A program made the position numbers and the translations under genes. Below, in pieces: positions 1 through 6,489 of a DNA stretch of 39,302 nucleotides (the first letter of the stretch is position 1; every line of letters begins with the position of its first letter). The notes under the pieces are model-generated. The model worked only from the letters and a program-made list of their open reading frames with translations, was not told where the DNA came from and did not search any database. The stretch lies in the IMG/VR virus record IMGVR_UViG_3300046507_000504, positions 1 to 39,302 of that record. One strand, given 5' to 3'. Source of the DNA: a virus.

Positions 1-25
1 ACACTTGCCCGAACGACGGACGAAG

Positions 26-56
26 AAAAAGCGCCTTCATCGGTCGATGGGCGCTT
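26..56 (-). terminator. attenuator terminator in the early leader
   Basis: Minus-strand hairpin: AAGCGCC (56-50) pairs with GGCGCTT (35-29), with an inner CATC/GATG stem, followed by TTTCTTCG. It is a good rho-independent terminator. It sits between target A and the antisense RNA, so early transcripts must read through it to reach the replication genes. It also ends transcription from the ogr operon upstream. Duplicated at 39201-39231 by the terminal redundancy. Confidence 0.8.
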
Positions 57-58
57 GT

Positions 59-85
59 GCGCCTCCTAACTGGGCTGTCAAACCC
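59..85 (-). promoter_or_regulatory. leader target A (seqA-like) with anti-terminator arm
   Basis: Read on the minus strand, this segment contains TTTGACAG and, nine bases on, TTAGGAGGCGC. TTGACAG and TAGGAG are complementary to the two exposed parts of the antisense element at 39090-39143. Its last bases, GGCGC (63-59), pair with GCGCC (54-50) around an ACAA loop. That hairpin excludes the adjacent terminator, which needs the same GCGCC. Antisense pairing at TAGGAG would thus favour termination. The layout parallels seqA of satellite phage P4. Pairing is seen in the sequence; function is inference. Confidence 0.65.
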
Positions 86-112
86 GGTCGCCGATTGTGC
101 GGCGACGCGGCA

Positions 113-142
113 AGCATCGCGCCACCGTGGGGTGCGTGTCAA
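113..142 (-). promoter_or_regulatory. candidate early (leader) promoter
   Basis: On the minus strand a perfect TTGACA (142-137) is followed after 18 bases by GATGCT (118-113), a weak -10. It would start transcription near 106, just upstream of leader target A and the attenuator, the expected place for the promoter of the replication operon. The -10 match is poor, so this is only a candidate. The 367-base gene-free stretch from 224 through 1/39175 to 39033 otherwise holds the RNA regulatory elements listed here. A 9-bp perfect inverted repeat, GCCGGCCTC/GAGGCCGGC (186-209), may end the upstream operon but has no T-run. Confidence 0.35.
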
Positions 143-224
143 CAATGTCTGGGACATATTCTTCGTCATCTTCAGGCGGACGGTGGCCGGCCTCTGCGGC
201 GAGGCCGGCATGGCAGGGTATGGA

Positions 225-830
225 TCAGTGCTTCGTCGGCGAGGGCGTCTCGATACGCGTACCCGGAACCCGGTCGAGGGCGTTCAAGAGCACGTTACCC
301 AGGCCGCGGTTGAGCTCGGGCGTGCCGCCCTCCACGTAGATGCGCACCTCGAGCGGCACGGTGTCGCTCGGTGCCGGCGCTTCGGCCTTTTCATCCGTGG
401 GCGCGCTGGCCTGGTTGATAGTGGGATCCACGTACTCGCCGCTGACGATGTCGGGGTGCGCGGCCATCAGCGATTTGAGCGTGAGCTGCAGGATCACAAG
501 GCCCAGCGAGCCGCCGGCGAGAATGACTAGCGTGGCGACCAGGGTATGGAACCGGTCCACCGAGACGAATGCGTTGCATCCACCGAACGACGATGCCTCC
601 CTGGCCGGATTCAAGGGGAGTGCAAGATCGATGACGCCGAGGCCTTCGCCGGGAAGATCACGCAAGCCCTTCGCGCTCGAAGCGCCAAGGCCCAGCAGTT
701 CGACCAGGGCGACCCACGGCAGGTAGTGGACGCCCTCATGGCGGGCCAGCGGATACGTCGTTCCCGTGGGGCCGACGAACACGCACGCCAGGGTGGCGAT
801 CGGAGTAGTGAGAGGATTGAGCTTGGGCAT
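225..830 (-). CDS. unknown protein with one membrane segment, last gene of the ogr operon
   Basis: 201 aa from the ATG at 830, preceded by AAAGGA six bases upstream. A longer frame to 968 exists, but its N-terminus is of low quality. Residues about 25-70 have the feel of a Bro-N/antirepressor-type N-terminal fold (an aromatic-rich strand, then a helix ending in LGLG), but similarity is too weak to assign. A hydrophobic stretch at about 95-117 could span the membrane; the tail after it is acidic and Pro/Ala-rich. It lies downstream of ogr and the 139-aa gene on the same strand, so it is probably expressed with the lytic regulators. No function is assigned. Confidence 0.6.
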   Translation of the reverse strand: MPKLNPLTTPIATLACVFVGPTGTTYPLARHEGVHYLPWVALVELLGLGASSAKGLRDLPGEGLGVIDLALPLNPAREASSFGGCNAFVSVDRFHTLVATLVILAGGSLGLVILQLTLKSLMAAHPDIVSGEYVDPTINQASAPTDEKAEAPAPSDTVPLEVRIYVEGGTPELNRGLGNVLLNALDRVPGTRIETPSPTKH

Positions 831-924
831 GAGGTTTCCTTTCGACAGGCAAGGGGAGTCCGTTCCGGCCTCCTGTCGAAGGGCCGGTGGATGGGTAAAT
901 GAATGCGATGGCGCCGCTAAGGCG

Positions 925-1344
925 TCAGTTGAGGCTGCGCAGCATCCGCATGAGTCGGTTAGACGCACCTTCGCTCGGCGCTTCGCTCGCGGACTTAGCC
1001 CGCTCGTGTGCGAGTTCCATGAGTTCGGACGCGGTGAAATTCGCGACCTGGCCAGATACCGGGTCCACGACGCGGCAGACGAGTGATGTCGACAGGCTTA
1101 TGTCGATCCACGCGGGTTGCGTGCGCGCCTGGATTTCCGCAAGAGCCGCGACGGCGATTGCGTGCGCGGTGAAGGCATCGGGAACCTGATGGTCGGCAAC
1201 CAGAGCAACGGCGCAGGCTTCTAGCAACTGCTGATCGTCCAGGTGCATTGCGGCGTGCTGGTCGATGTACCGCACCGCTGCGTAATGCCTGGCTGAGTTA
1301 ACGACACGCGCGTCGCGCGGATCGATGTCGGTAAGTGATGACAC
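925..1344 (-). CDS. unknown soluble protein downstream of ogr
   Basis: 139 aa from a GTG start at 1344, chosen because AGGGGG precedes it by four bases and because the longer frame upstream overlaps ogr entirely. The sequence is Ala-rich and helical throughout, with no membrane segment and no recognised motif. It begins 20 bases after the ogr stop and so belongs to the same operon. The end (RSASE-like, then SNRLMRMLRSL) looks like a short amphipathic helix. I do not recognise the family. Confidence 0.6.
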   Translation of the reverse strand: MSSLTDIDPRDARVVNSARHYAAVRYIDQHAAMHLDDQQLLEACAVALVADHQVPDAFTAHAIAVAALAEIQARTQPAWIDISLSTSLVCRVVDPVSGQVANFTASELMELAHERAKSASEAPSEGASNRLMRMLRSLN

Positions 1345-1364
1345 GTAACCCCCTGTGGTCTCGG

Positions 1365-1703
1365 TCAGTTCGATTTGCCCAGGCCAAGCCTGGTGTGTTC
1401 GTGGTGCATCGGCAGCGGCGTCACATGGGCATGCGTGTGCGTGGCCACGGCTGCCCGGGAGACGACGATGTCGTTCGCGCGACGAGCAACCAGCGGGACG
1501 TTGACGTCCGCCGACGGCATCGCACTGGCAACCGTCATGCGGACGATTCCCACCGACACGACGTACTGGCAACCACACTCAAGATTCGTGCATTGCACGT
1601 ACTGTTCCGTCACGATGTCGGACAGTTTTCGCGACGTGTAGGTAACCGCCTTCGCTTTGCAGTGAGGGCAGGTGTGCCCGCCGCGTTGTTTCGGTGGTGT
1701 CAT
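1365..1703 (-). CDS. ogr: Ogr/Delta-family zinc-finger late transcription activator
   Basis: 112 aa. Residues 12-46 carry the Ogr/Delta signature: CPHC, then a TSRKLS segment, EQYVQC, TNLEC and GCQYV, giving the CX2C...CX4C zinc site. P2 Ogr is 72 aa, so this one has about 40 extra C-terminal residues, rich in His, Ala and Thr. The family activates the late (head, tail, lysis) promoters by binding short dyads upstream and contacting RNA polymerase alpha; candidate dyads here are at 17227-17250 and 23558-23581. In P2 ogr follows gene D. Here it is the second gene of a short operon divergent from the repressor, four bases after the RHH-like gene, placing late activation directly under repressor control. 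GAGG precedes the ATG. Confidence 0.9.
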   Translation of the reverse strand: MTPPKQRGGHTCPHCKAKAVTYTSRKLSDIVTEQYVQCTNLECGCQYVVSVGIVRMTVASAMPSADVNVPLVARRANDIVVSRAAVATHTHAHVTPLPMHHEHTRLGLGKSN

Positions 1704-1706
1704 CGT

Positions 1707-1925
1707 TCAAGCCTCGTTCGGCGTTGTAGCCGGATGCTGTGCGCGAAGAAGGGGGATGCCCAGCAAGTACACCTCGCGCAGCAATGCGGAGCGAGTGGTG
1801 CCCATAGCCTGAGCAAGACGATCAGCTTCCGCGCGTTCTTCGGGTTCGACACCGAACTCAACACGCACGAGATGCTTTTCGCCTCGCGGGGCATAACGTT
1901 TGGATGGAGATAAGGAGATGGGCAT
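1707..1925 (-). CDS. small ribbon-helix-helix-like DNA-binding protein
   Basis: 72 aa. After a basic N-terminus comes a strand (LVRVEFGV) followed by two helices (PEERAEADRLAQAM and TTRSALLREVYLLGI), the length and pattern of an Arc/CopG ribbon-helix-helix fold. It is the first gene transcribed leftward from the repressor-operator region and is followed four bases later by ogr. By position it is the lytic-side regulator, in the place Cox or Cro occupies in other temperate phages. No clear Shine-Dalgarno precedes the ATG at 1925, so the transcript may be nearly leaderless or the start may differ slightly. The RHH call is by pattern only. Confidence 0.6.
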   Translation of the reverse strand: MPISLSPSKRYAPRGEKHLVRVEFGVEPEERAEADRLAQAMGTTRSALLREVYLLGIPLLRAQHPATTPNEA

Positions 1926-1966
1926 GCTGGGTTACGATAGGAATGTGCCTGACAATCGGCATGCTA

Positions 1967-1983
1967 TACCACGTGGTGTGGTA
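1967..1983. promoter_or_regulatory. operator-like inverted repeat O1
   Basis: TACCAC (1967-1972), five bases, GTGGTA (1978-1983): a perfect 6-bp inverted repeat in the cI/RHH divergent region. On the minus strand it exactly fills the 17-base gap between a weak -35 (TTGCAG, 1989-1984) and a weak -10 (TAGCAT, 1966-1961). A bound repressor would therefore block the RHH-ogr promoter. The same motif recurs at 2007-2023. Confidence 0.6.
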
Positions 1984-2006
1984 CTGCAACATGCTACAGG
2001 CGGAAT

Positions 2007-2023
2007 TACCACGATGCGTGGAT
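2007..2023. promoter_or_regulatory. operator-like inverted repeat O2 over the repressor start
   Basis: TACCAC (2007-2012), five bases, GTGGAT (2018-2023): the same architecture as O1 with one mismatch pair, starting exactly 40 bp further on, close to four helical turns. It overlaps the ATG at 2014 taken as the repressor start, so it would suit autorepression. Alternatively the true start lies further in. Confidence 0.5.
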
Positions 2024-2724
2024 CGCATACGACAAGGGGTGGTTTTTTTGCTTCACTGGACGCGGCCTCCGTGCCCGTCCCGAACGCCGGCGATGTGATC
2101 GACCGGATGCGCGAAGTGCTCGGCTTGAGCTCCGACGTGGAGCTTGCTGAGCACCTGAAGCTCGGGCGAACGACGCCGGGCATGTGGCGGCTGCGCAATC
2201 GGGTGCCCACGGAGAATTGTGTCGAGGTCGCTGCACAACGCGGGGTCTCACTCGACTGGCTGGTCTTCGGTACCGGTGAAGCCGCGCGCGGCGTCACGCG
2301 TCAATATTCTGACGATGTAACTGCAGTGGCTGGCCACGTCGTGGTCGCACCACTGCGCGGCTTTGCCGACACACCCGGTGCGGAGCCACTCGTCTTGCCG
2401 GAATTGCTCATACGGCAGCGTGGTGTCGAGGGCGACCTCGGATCGTTGCGTTACATGATTAATCCGACAGACGGCTTGAGCCCGCGCCTGCCGAAAGGCC
2501 GTATTTTGCTGGTAGATGCGGGGATCACCCGCCACGAGGACGTGGTCGACGGCGAGACCTATGTGGTTCGGATGTGGGACCGTGTGAACGTGCGTCGCAT
2601 CTTCATCATCGGCCGCAACGAGTACCGTCTCCGCGGCGACAGTGAGCACGAGGAACGCCGTGATCTGACCGGGCCGGACTACCAGCACCTGGCGATTGGC
2701 GGCCGGGTTATCGACGCAATCTAG
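2014..2724 (+). CDS. cI: CI-type phage repressor (HTH plus LexA-like fold without catalytic residues)
   Basis: 236 aa from the ATG at 2014, with AGGCGG ten bases upstream. Residues about 27-85 match the phage CI repressor helix-turn-helix family: VIDRMREVLGL, then SDVELAEHLKL, TTPGMWRLRNRVP and GVSLDWLVFGTG. The second half has the S24/LexA layout (KGRILLVDAG, DGETYVVRMWDRV), but the usual DSM serine region reads DGL and the expected lysine before the last strands reads VRRI. Autocleavage is thus not expected and induction would be SOS-independent, as in P2. It shares an operator region with the divergent RHH-ogr operon and is followed 50 bases later by the MASE1 gene on the same strand, which is probably co-expressed in the lysogen. 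Confidence 0.82.
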   Translation: MRGSHTTRGGFFASLDAASVPVPNAGDVIDRMREVLGLSSDVELAEHLKLGRTTPGMWRLRNRVPTENCVEVAAQRGVSLDWLVFGTGEAARGVTRQYSDDVTAVAGHVVVAPLRGFADTPGAEPLVLPELLIRQRGVEGDLGSLRYMINPTDGLSPRLPKGRILLVDAGITRHEDVVDGETYVVRMWDRVNVRRIFIIGRNEYRLRGDSEHEERRDLTGPDYQHLAIGGRVIDAI

Positions 2725-2774
2725 GCCGCCCTGTAGTACATTGCCGCCGGGGAATCACAGCAGAAATTTCTTTC

Positions 2775-4415
2775 ATGATCGACCGTGCATCGGATGCTTG
2801 GAACGTCCAGCGACTACTCGCTGGACGGTCAACCAGAGTCATCATCAACATCGTTACGGCAATGGCTTACATGGTGGCCTACCTTGGCCTGCGTGACGTC
2901 TCAAACGATCAGTGGTATCTGCCAGCAGGCCTGCGCTTCGCCGCACTCCTGGTCACGCCGTCTCGTCTGTGGCCGTCGCTGTTCATCGGCGACGTGGCGG
3001 CTCTCGCGACGTTCCGTGCCGCGATGATTCCCGAGTATGGCCTTCTGTACTACGCGTGCAGCTCGCTCGCTACGTGGCCGGTGGTCGCGTTGGTCGTTAG
3101 TCGCCTCGGGACGATCAACGATCGCCTCGGTGTTGGTAGCGCGGCCGATGCCATCGCGCTCATCGTTGCCGGCCTGCTTTCCGCCGAGCTGGTCACCCTG
3201 GCCAACAAGGCGATGCTGGCCTACCTGAAAATCGGCGGTGGCCACATGGTGTACGCGGACCTCATCGGATGGTCGATGGGTCAGGTACAAGGCATCATGC
3301 TTGCCCTTTTTGTGGTGGCTCTCTTCGCCAAAGGGCGCGACGCCCGGCCTGCTGAGCGGTTTTTCCTCGCTGACTCACTGGCGGCTGTCGCACTCTGCGT
3401 CGCGCTGGTGAGCTTCGTCCTGGTCATGGCGCCTCACGATGCGGGCGCCCTGATCGCCATGCGGCTCTGTTTGCTGCTGCCCGCCGTCGCTTTGACGTTC
3501 CGCCACGGTTGGCGTGGCGCAGCGGTCGGCTCGATCGCGGCCAGCATTGCCCTGTTTTCGACCATCCCGCATCAGGAGGCGGGTCAGGTAGACAGCGCGG
3601 GGATGCTGATGCAGGAGGTCTTCGCGTTCGTCTCGGCCTCCTTGTTCGTCCTCGGCGCACGGACGCACCAGGTCGAAAAGGCCGGCGCCGGTTGCTCCGA
3701 CGAACAGGCCGATGTCCTCCGCCACACGCGCGAGCAGTTCGAGTCGCATGAGAAGCGTCAGCGCGAGACAGCGCTGCGCGCGGAAGCCATGCAGAGCGAT
3801 TCACGCGAGCGCCTGGGTCCGCTCGTCACGCTGCTGCGCAAGAGTGGACAGGCCGAAGTGGCCATGAGCCTGGTCGGCATGGCACACACGCAGGCCTCGC
3901 ATTTCGGCCGGACGGTGGTCGACAGCATTTACCCGCTTACCTTGGAGCGTTTGGGCCTGTTCGCCGCGTTGGAGTCGGAAGCGTTCGCCGCTCACTTTGC
4001 CGGCACCGCGCACACATTCGACCTGGTCGGCCGGCCTCATGCCATTTCCCTGCCGGCGAAGCTCGCCGCGTATCGCGTGCTTGGCGAGGCGGTCGAGTGG
4101 ATGCTGGTATCGAAGCCACAGCGGATCCGCGTCGGCATCGACTGCTCGGCCACGCCGGAGGGCGAGTCAACGATCTGCATGGAAGTACAAGCGATCGTTC
4201 CGTCGATCACAGCCCGTTCCTCCGTGCAGACAGCCCGGCTCGCTCAGCTGCGTAACCGCGTCATGGCCTACGGCGGCTCACTCCACAATGTGCCGGGGTG
4301 CTTGAGCATGGTCGTGCGCGACGAACAGAGGGATGCGGCAACCGCGTCCGATAGCCTGCCGCGCGTTAGCCATGTACGCGGGCCCGCGATCGCGGAAGAC
4401 ACTCTCACCCGCTAG
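2775..4415 (+). CDS. MASE1 membrane-sensor protein with degenerate histidine-kinase C-terminus
   Basis: 546 aa from the ATG at 2775. Residues about 20-295 hold eight or so hydrophobic helices with the MASE1 pattern (WYLPAGLRFAALL, LWPSLFIGD). A charged linker follows at 296-345. Residues 380-515 resemble NarX/UhpB-type kinases: LTLERLGLFAALE, then an N-box-like YRVLGEAVEW and a final AYGGSLHNVPG. No H-box histidine is seen, the N-box Asn position is Trp, and the G-box is absent, so kinase activity is unlikely. It lies just after cI on the same strand and ends at a strong terminator, the position of a lysogenic-conversion gene. It may dampen or titrate a host signalling complex (inference). 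No clear Shine-Dalgarno is seen. Confidence 0.8.
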   Translation: MIDRASDAWNVQRLLAGRSTRVIINIVTAMAYMVAYLGLRDVSNDQWYLPAGLRFAALLVTPSRLWPSLFIGDVAALATFRAAMIPEYGLLYYACSSLATWPVVALVVSRLGTINDRLGVGSAADAIALIVAGLLSAELVTLANKAMLAYLKIGGGHMVYADLIGWSMGQVQGIMLALFVVALFAKGRDARPAERFFLADSLAAVALCVALVSFVLVMAPHDAGALIAMRLCLLLPAVALTFRHGWRGAAVGSIAASIALFSTIPHQEAGQVDSAGMLMQEVFAFVSASLFVLGARTHQVEKAGAGCSDEQADVLRHTREQFESHEKRQRETALRAEAMQSDSRERLGPLVTLLRKSGQAEVAMSLVGMAHTQASHFGRTVVDSIYPLTLERLGLFAALESEAFAAHFAGTAHTFDLVGRPHAISLPAKLAAYRVLGEAVEWMLVSKPQRIRVGIDCSATPEGESTICMEVQAIVPSITARSSVQTARLAQLRNRVMAYGGSLHNVPGCLSMVVRDEQRDAATASDSLPRVSHVRGPAIAEDTLTR

Positions 4416-4420
4416 ACCAA

Positions 4421-4456
4421 AAAAAGGGAGGCCCGGTTACCTGGGCCTCCCTTTTT
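4421..4456. terminator. bidirectional rho-independent terminator
   Basis: AAAAA, then GGGAGGCCC (4426-4434), an 8-base loop, GGGCCTCCC (4443-4451) and TTTTT. The 9-bp GC stem, flanked by A and T runs on both sides, sits between the convergent MASE1 gene (ends 4415) and the secreted-protein gene (ends 4469). It isolates the repressor transcript from the late transcript. Confidence 0.95.
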
Positions 4457-4468
4457 GTGCGCGCAGAT

Positions 4469-4900
4469 TTACTTGACGTAGACCTGCCAGGACACCGCGC
4501 CGTCAGCGGCAACGTGACGCGCGACGACCATAGCCGCGTCCTCATAGACGACATCCGTCGACGCCGGCGCGACCGCGATCTGCTGAACGGCGTCGTCGCC
4601 CACCGGAAGCGCGAGCAGCTCGCCGCCGATGAAGGTAAAGGCCGCCCTGGGCGAGCCGGAGGCGTCGGCGACTTCGGTATAGCGCACGCCGCTGCGAGTG
4701 AACTGAAACACCTGGTAGTCGGGGGACAGGCTCAGATTCTGTCCGCTCGGGCTGACCTTGCCTAGGTCGGACGAGCTCACTGCCACCGCGTTCGGCCGCC
4801 CATTGCCGCCTGACGCGCAGCAGGGTGGTAGTTCGAAGGCCATAGCGGAGGCACAGGGAGCAAGCATCAGCATGCCCAAGATCGCGTTCAATGGTTTCAT
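4469..4900 (-). CDS. predicted secreted protein, unknown cargo
   Basis: 143 aa from the ATG at 4900, with AAAGGGG upstream. The N-terminus is a Sec signal peptide (basic MK, hydrophobic LNAILGMLMLA, cleavage likely after ASAMA), followed by ELPPCCASGG. The mature part is about 120 aa of alternating strands with a CC pair near its start and no recognised enzyme motif. It sits downstream of gene D at the end of the leftward late operon, a usual site for added genes in P2-like phages, and converges with the MASE1 gene. It could be periplasmic and act in host-surface change or late in infection. No family recognised. Confidence 0.7.
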   Translation of the reverse strand: MKPLNAILGMLMLAPCASAMAFELPPCCASGGNGRPNAVAVSSSDLGKVSPSGQNLSLSPDYQVFQFTRSGVRYTEVADASGSPRAAFTFIGGELLALPVGDDAVQQIAVAPASTDVVYEDAAMVVARHVAADGAVSWQVYVK

Positions 4901-4970
4901 ACGTCCCCTTTTTGGTGGTTGGAAATGGGTGCCAGGCGCGCAACGCGGCGCCCGCGGAAGTCTGCCATGG

Positions 4971-6053
4971 TCACGGGGCCGGTAGGTTTAAAGCGTCGGC
5001 CTCGCCATCGTCTTCGGATTCATCGCCTTCATCCTTGGCGGGATGATCGGACGCCGAGGCTTTGTTCTCGAGGGACACGTGCGTTGTATAGCCACCGTCG
5101 CCGGTCCACGTGTGAGTCGCGTCTTCCACAATCCAGTCGAACGCTGCGATTTCATCGCCCCACCCATAGGTCTTCGCCGGCATCTCGGGAAGTGCGTCCG
5201 GGTAGCCCTTGGCAAGGGCAATCTCGAAGGTCGCAGCGCCACGCTTCACGCGTGCCATTTCTGCCGAGGCAGCGCGCTGCGCGTCTTCGGGCGTAGCGAA
5301 GTGGCCGCGTAGAACCTTCACATGGCCGCCCTGGCCGGATAGCGTGCTCTTGGTTGCCGCGGCATCCACATCGTGCCATCGCGCTCGCACGCCGGTGTAG
5401 GAGTCGCGGTCGGCGACGTGAAACCGATGGCGATCGCCGGAAGCACGACGGATGGTGAGCGTGGGTAGCACCTTGCCGCTTACCGTGGCCCCTTGGCCGA
5501 TCGGGGCGAAGATGAGATAGCCGTTCTTCACCGTCGCCACGGCGTCGAACATGGATCCTACGCGGCGCAGCAGGGCGATATCGCTCTCGGTCTGGTCGAT
5601 CTGCTCTACAACGATGGCGCCGAGCTTGGGCGAAATGCGTGGCGTTAGGCCGTTCTCGCCGGCGATGACCTTGACCAGGTGGTCGACCGTCGAGTTGCTG
5701 AAACTGCGTTCCTTGCGCGTGTTGATCGAGCTGGCCAGCTTCGCGCTACGACCATGCACCGTGATGACATCGGGCGTGCCAGCGTGCTCAACCTCATCGA
5801 TAGTGAAGCCGCCCTGCAGCTGCACGCCCGAGCGAAGAAACCCCATCATGACTGATGCAACGACGCCGCGGCGGGGCAGCGCTAAGCCGCCATCGGTGGC
5901 ATCGAACGACATGGAGATTTCGTCAGCATGGCCACCGCGGGTGATTTTCATGGACAGCTGGGTGAGACGCGATCGCAGGACCGATGTGACGTCCTTTCCA
6001 TCGATTTCGATGCGAGACGCGGGAATGCCACTGGTGGCCAGCGTGCCGGCCAT
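4971..6053 (-). CDS. D: P2 gpD-like baseplate hub / late control D protein
   Basis: 360 aa from the ATG at 6053; a GTG three bases earlier is also possible. It has the length and organisation of P2 gpD (387 aa): an N-terminal IEIDGKDVTSVLRSRL segment, a mid part with HGRSAKL and LTPRISPKLG, and a barrel ending in a TGDGGYTTHVSLENK strand, with an acidic tail. gpD forms the central hub that carries the gpV spike under the tail tube, equivalent to T4 gp27. It overlaps the stop of gpU and is the last conserved gene of the tail operon. Confidence 0.93.
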   Translation of the reverse strand: MAGTLATSGIPASRIEIDGKDVTSVLRSRLTQLSMKITRGGHADEISMSFDATDGGLALPRRGVVASVMMGFLRSGVQLQGGFTIDEVEHAGTPDVITVHGRSAKLASSINTRKERSFSNSTVDHLVKVIAGENGLTPRISPKLGAIVVEQIDQTESDIALLRRVGSMFDAVATVKNGYLIFAPIGQGATVSGKVLPTLTIRRASGDRHRFHVADRDSYTGVRARWHDVDAAATKSTLSGQGGHVKVLRGHFATPEDAQRAASAEMARVKRGAATFEIALAKGYPDALPEMPAKTYGWGDEIAAFDWIVEDATHTWTGDGGYTTHVSLENKASASDHPAKDEGDESEDDGEADALNLPAP

Positions 6054-6487
6054 CACGCGGCCGCCTGCGTCGAGCTCGAGGGCGCCTCATCTGCCGGCAC
6101 CGCGTCGTCCCGCGTGAGTGAGAGGGAGAACTCCACTTTGCGGGGCGTGCCGTCTTCGAAGTGATAGGTTTGCGTCGTCTGGATACTGTCGATGTGATAG
6201 GTGCCGTAGACGTAGCCGGCACCGTCGACCAGGACGTAGGCGTCACCGCCTTGGCCCATTGTCTCCAGGCGCGTGATCGACGCCAGCGTTCCCGTGACAC
6301 CAGGCGCCACGACGCCGGTGATCGTGATTTGCTCTTCGCCTGGTCCGATCTTCTGGTAGGCATCGCGCAAGCCCACCCGAGACAACGCTGGGTGCTTGAA
6401 CTGCATACTCCGCTGCAGCTGGTGGTAACCTGCCGTTGTGACGCCGAAAGCAAAGGGCCCGAGGGCCAACATGTGTGTCGCTGCCAT
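6053..6487 (-). CDS. U: P2 gpU-like tail protein
   Basis: 144 aa with the gpU pattern: MLALGPFAFGV at the start, QLQRSMQFKH, VGLRDAYQKIGPGEEQITITG, then a LysM-like end with YVYGTYHIDSIQ. P2 gpU (159 aa) is needed for tail completion and lies between T and D, as here. It starts two bases after the tape-measure stop and its stop overlaps the start of D. The last 20 residues are Ser/Ala-rich and probably disordered. Confidence 0.93.
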   Translation of the reverse strand: MAATHMLALGPFAFGVTTAGYHQLQRSMQFKHPALSRVGLRDAYQKIGPGEEQITITGVVAPGVTGTLASITRLETMGQGGDAYVLVDGAGYVYGTYHIDSIQTTQTYHFEDGTPRKVEFSLSLTRDDAVPADEAPSSSTQAAA

Positions 6488-6489
6488 GA

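Larger units (their letters stand above)
1..127. repeat. terminal redundancy of the contig, copy 1
   Basis: Bases 1-127 are identical to 39176-39302. Exact identity over exactly 127 bases, a common largest assembler k-mer, means the molecule assembled as a circle of 39,175 bp. It is best read as an assembly overlap and not a packaged direct terminal repeat, because a cos-like site lies elsewhere (26994-27012). Features in 1-127 appear a second time at the end of the window. Confidence 0.95.

Noticed and set aside
1-127. Direct terminal repeat of a packaged genome
   Set aside because: Length equals a typical assembly k-mer, the phage has P2-type cos packaging genes, and a cos-like site lies at 26994-27012.
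186-209. Rho-independent terminator after the 201-aa gene
   Set aside because: The 9-bp stem is perfect but no T-run follows on the minus strand; the hairpin at 26-56 is the better terminator.
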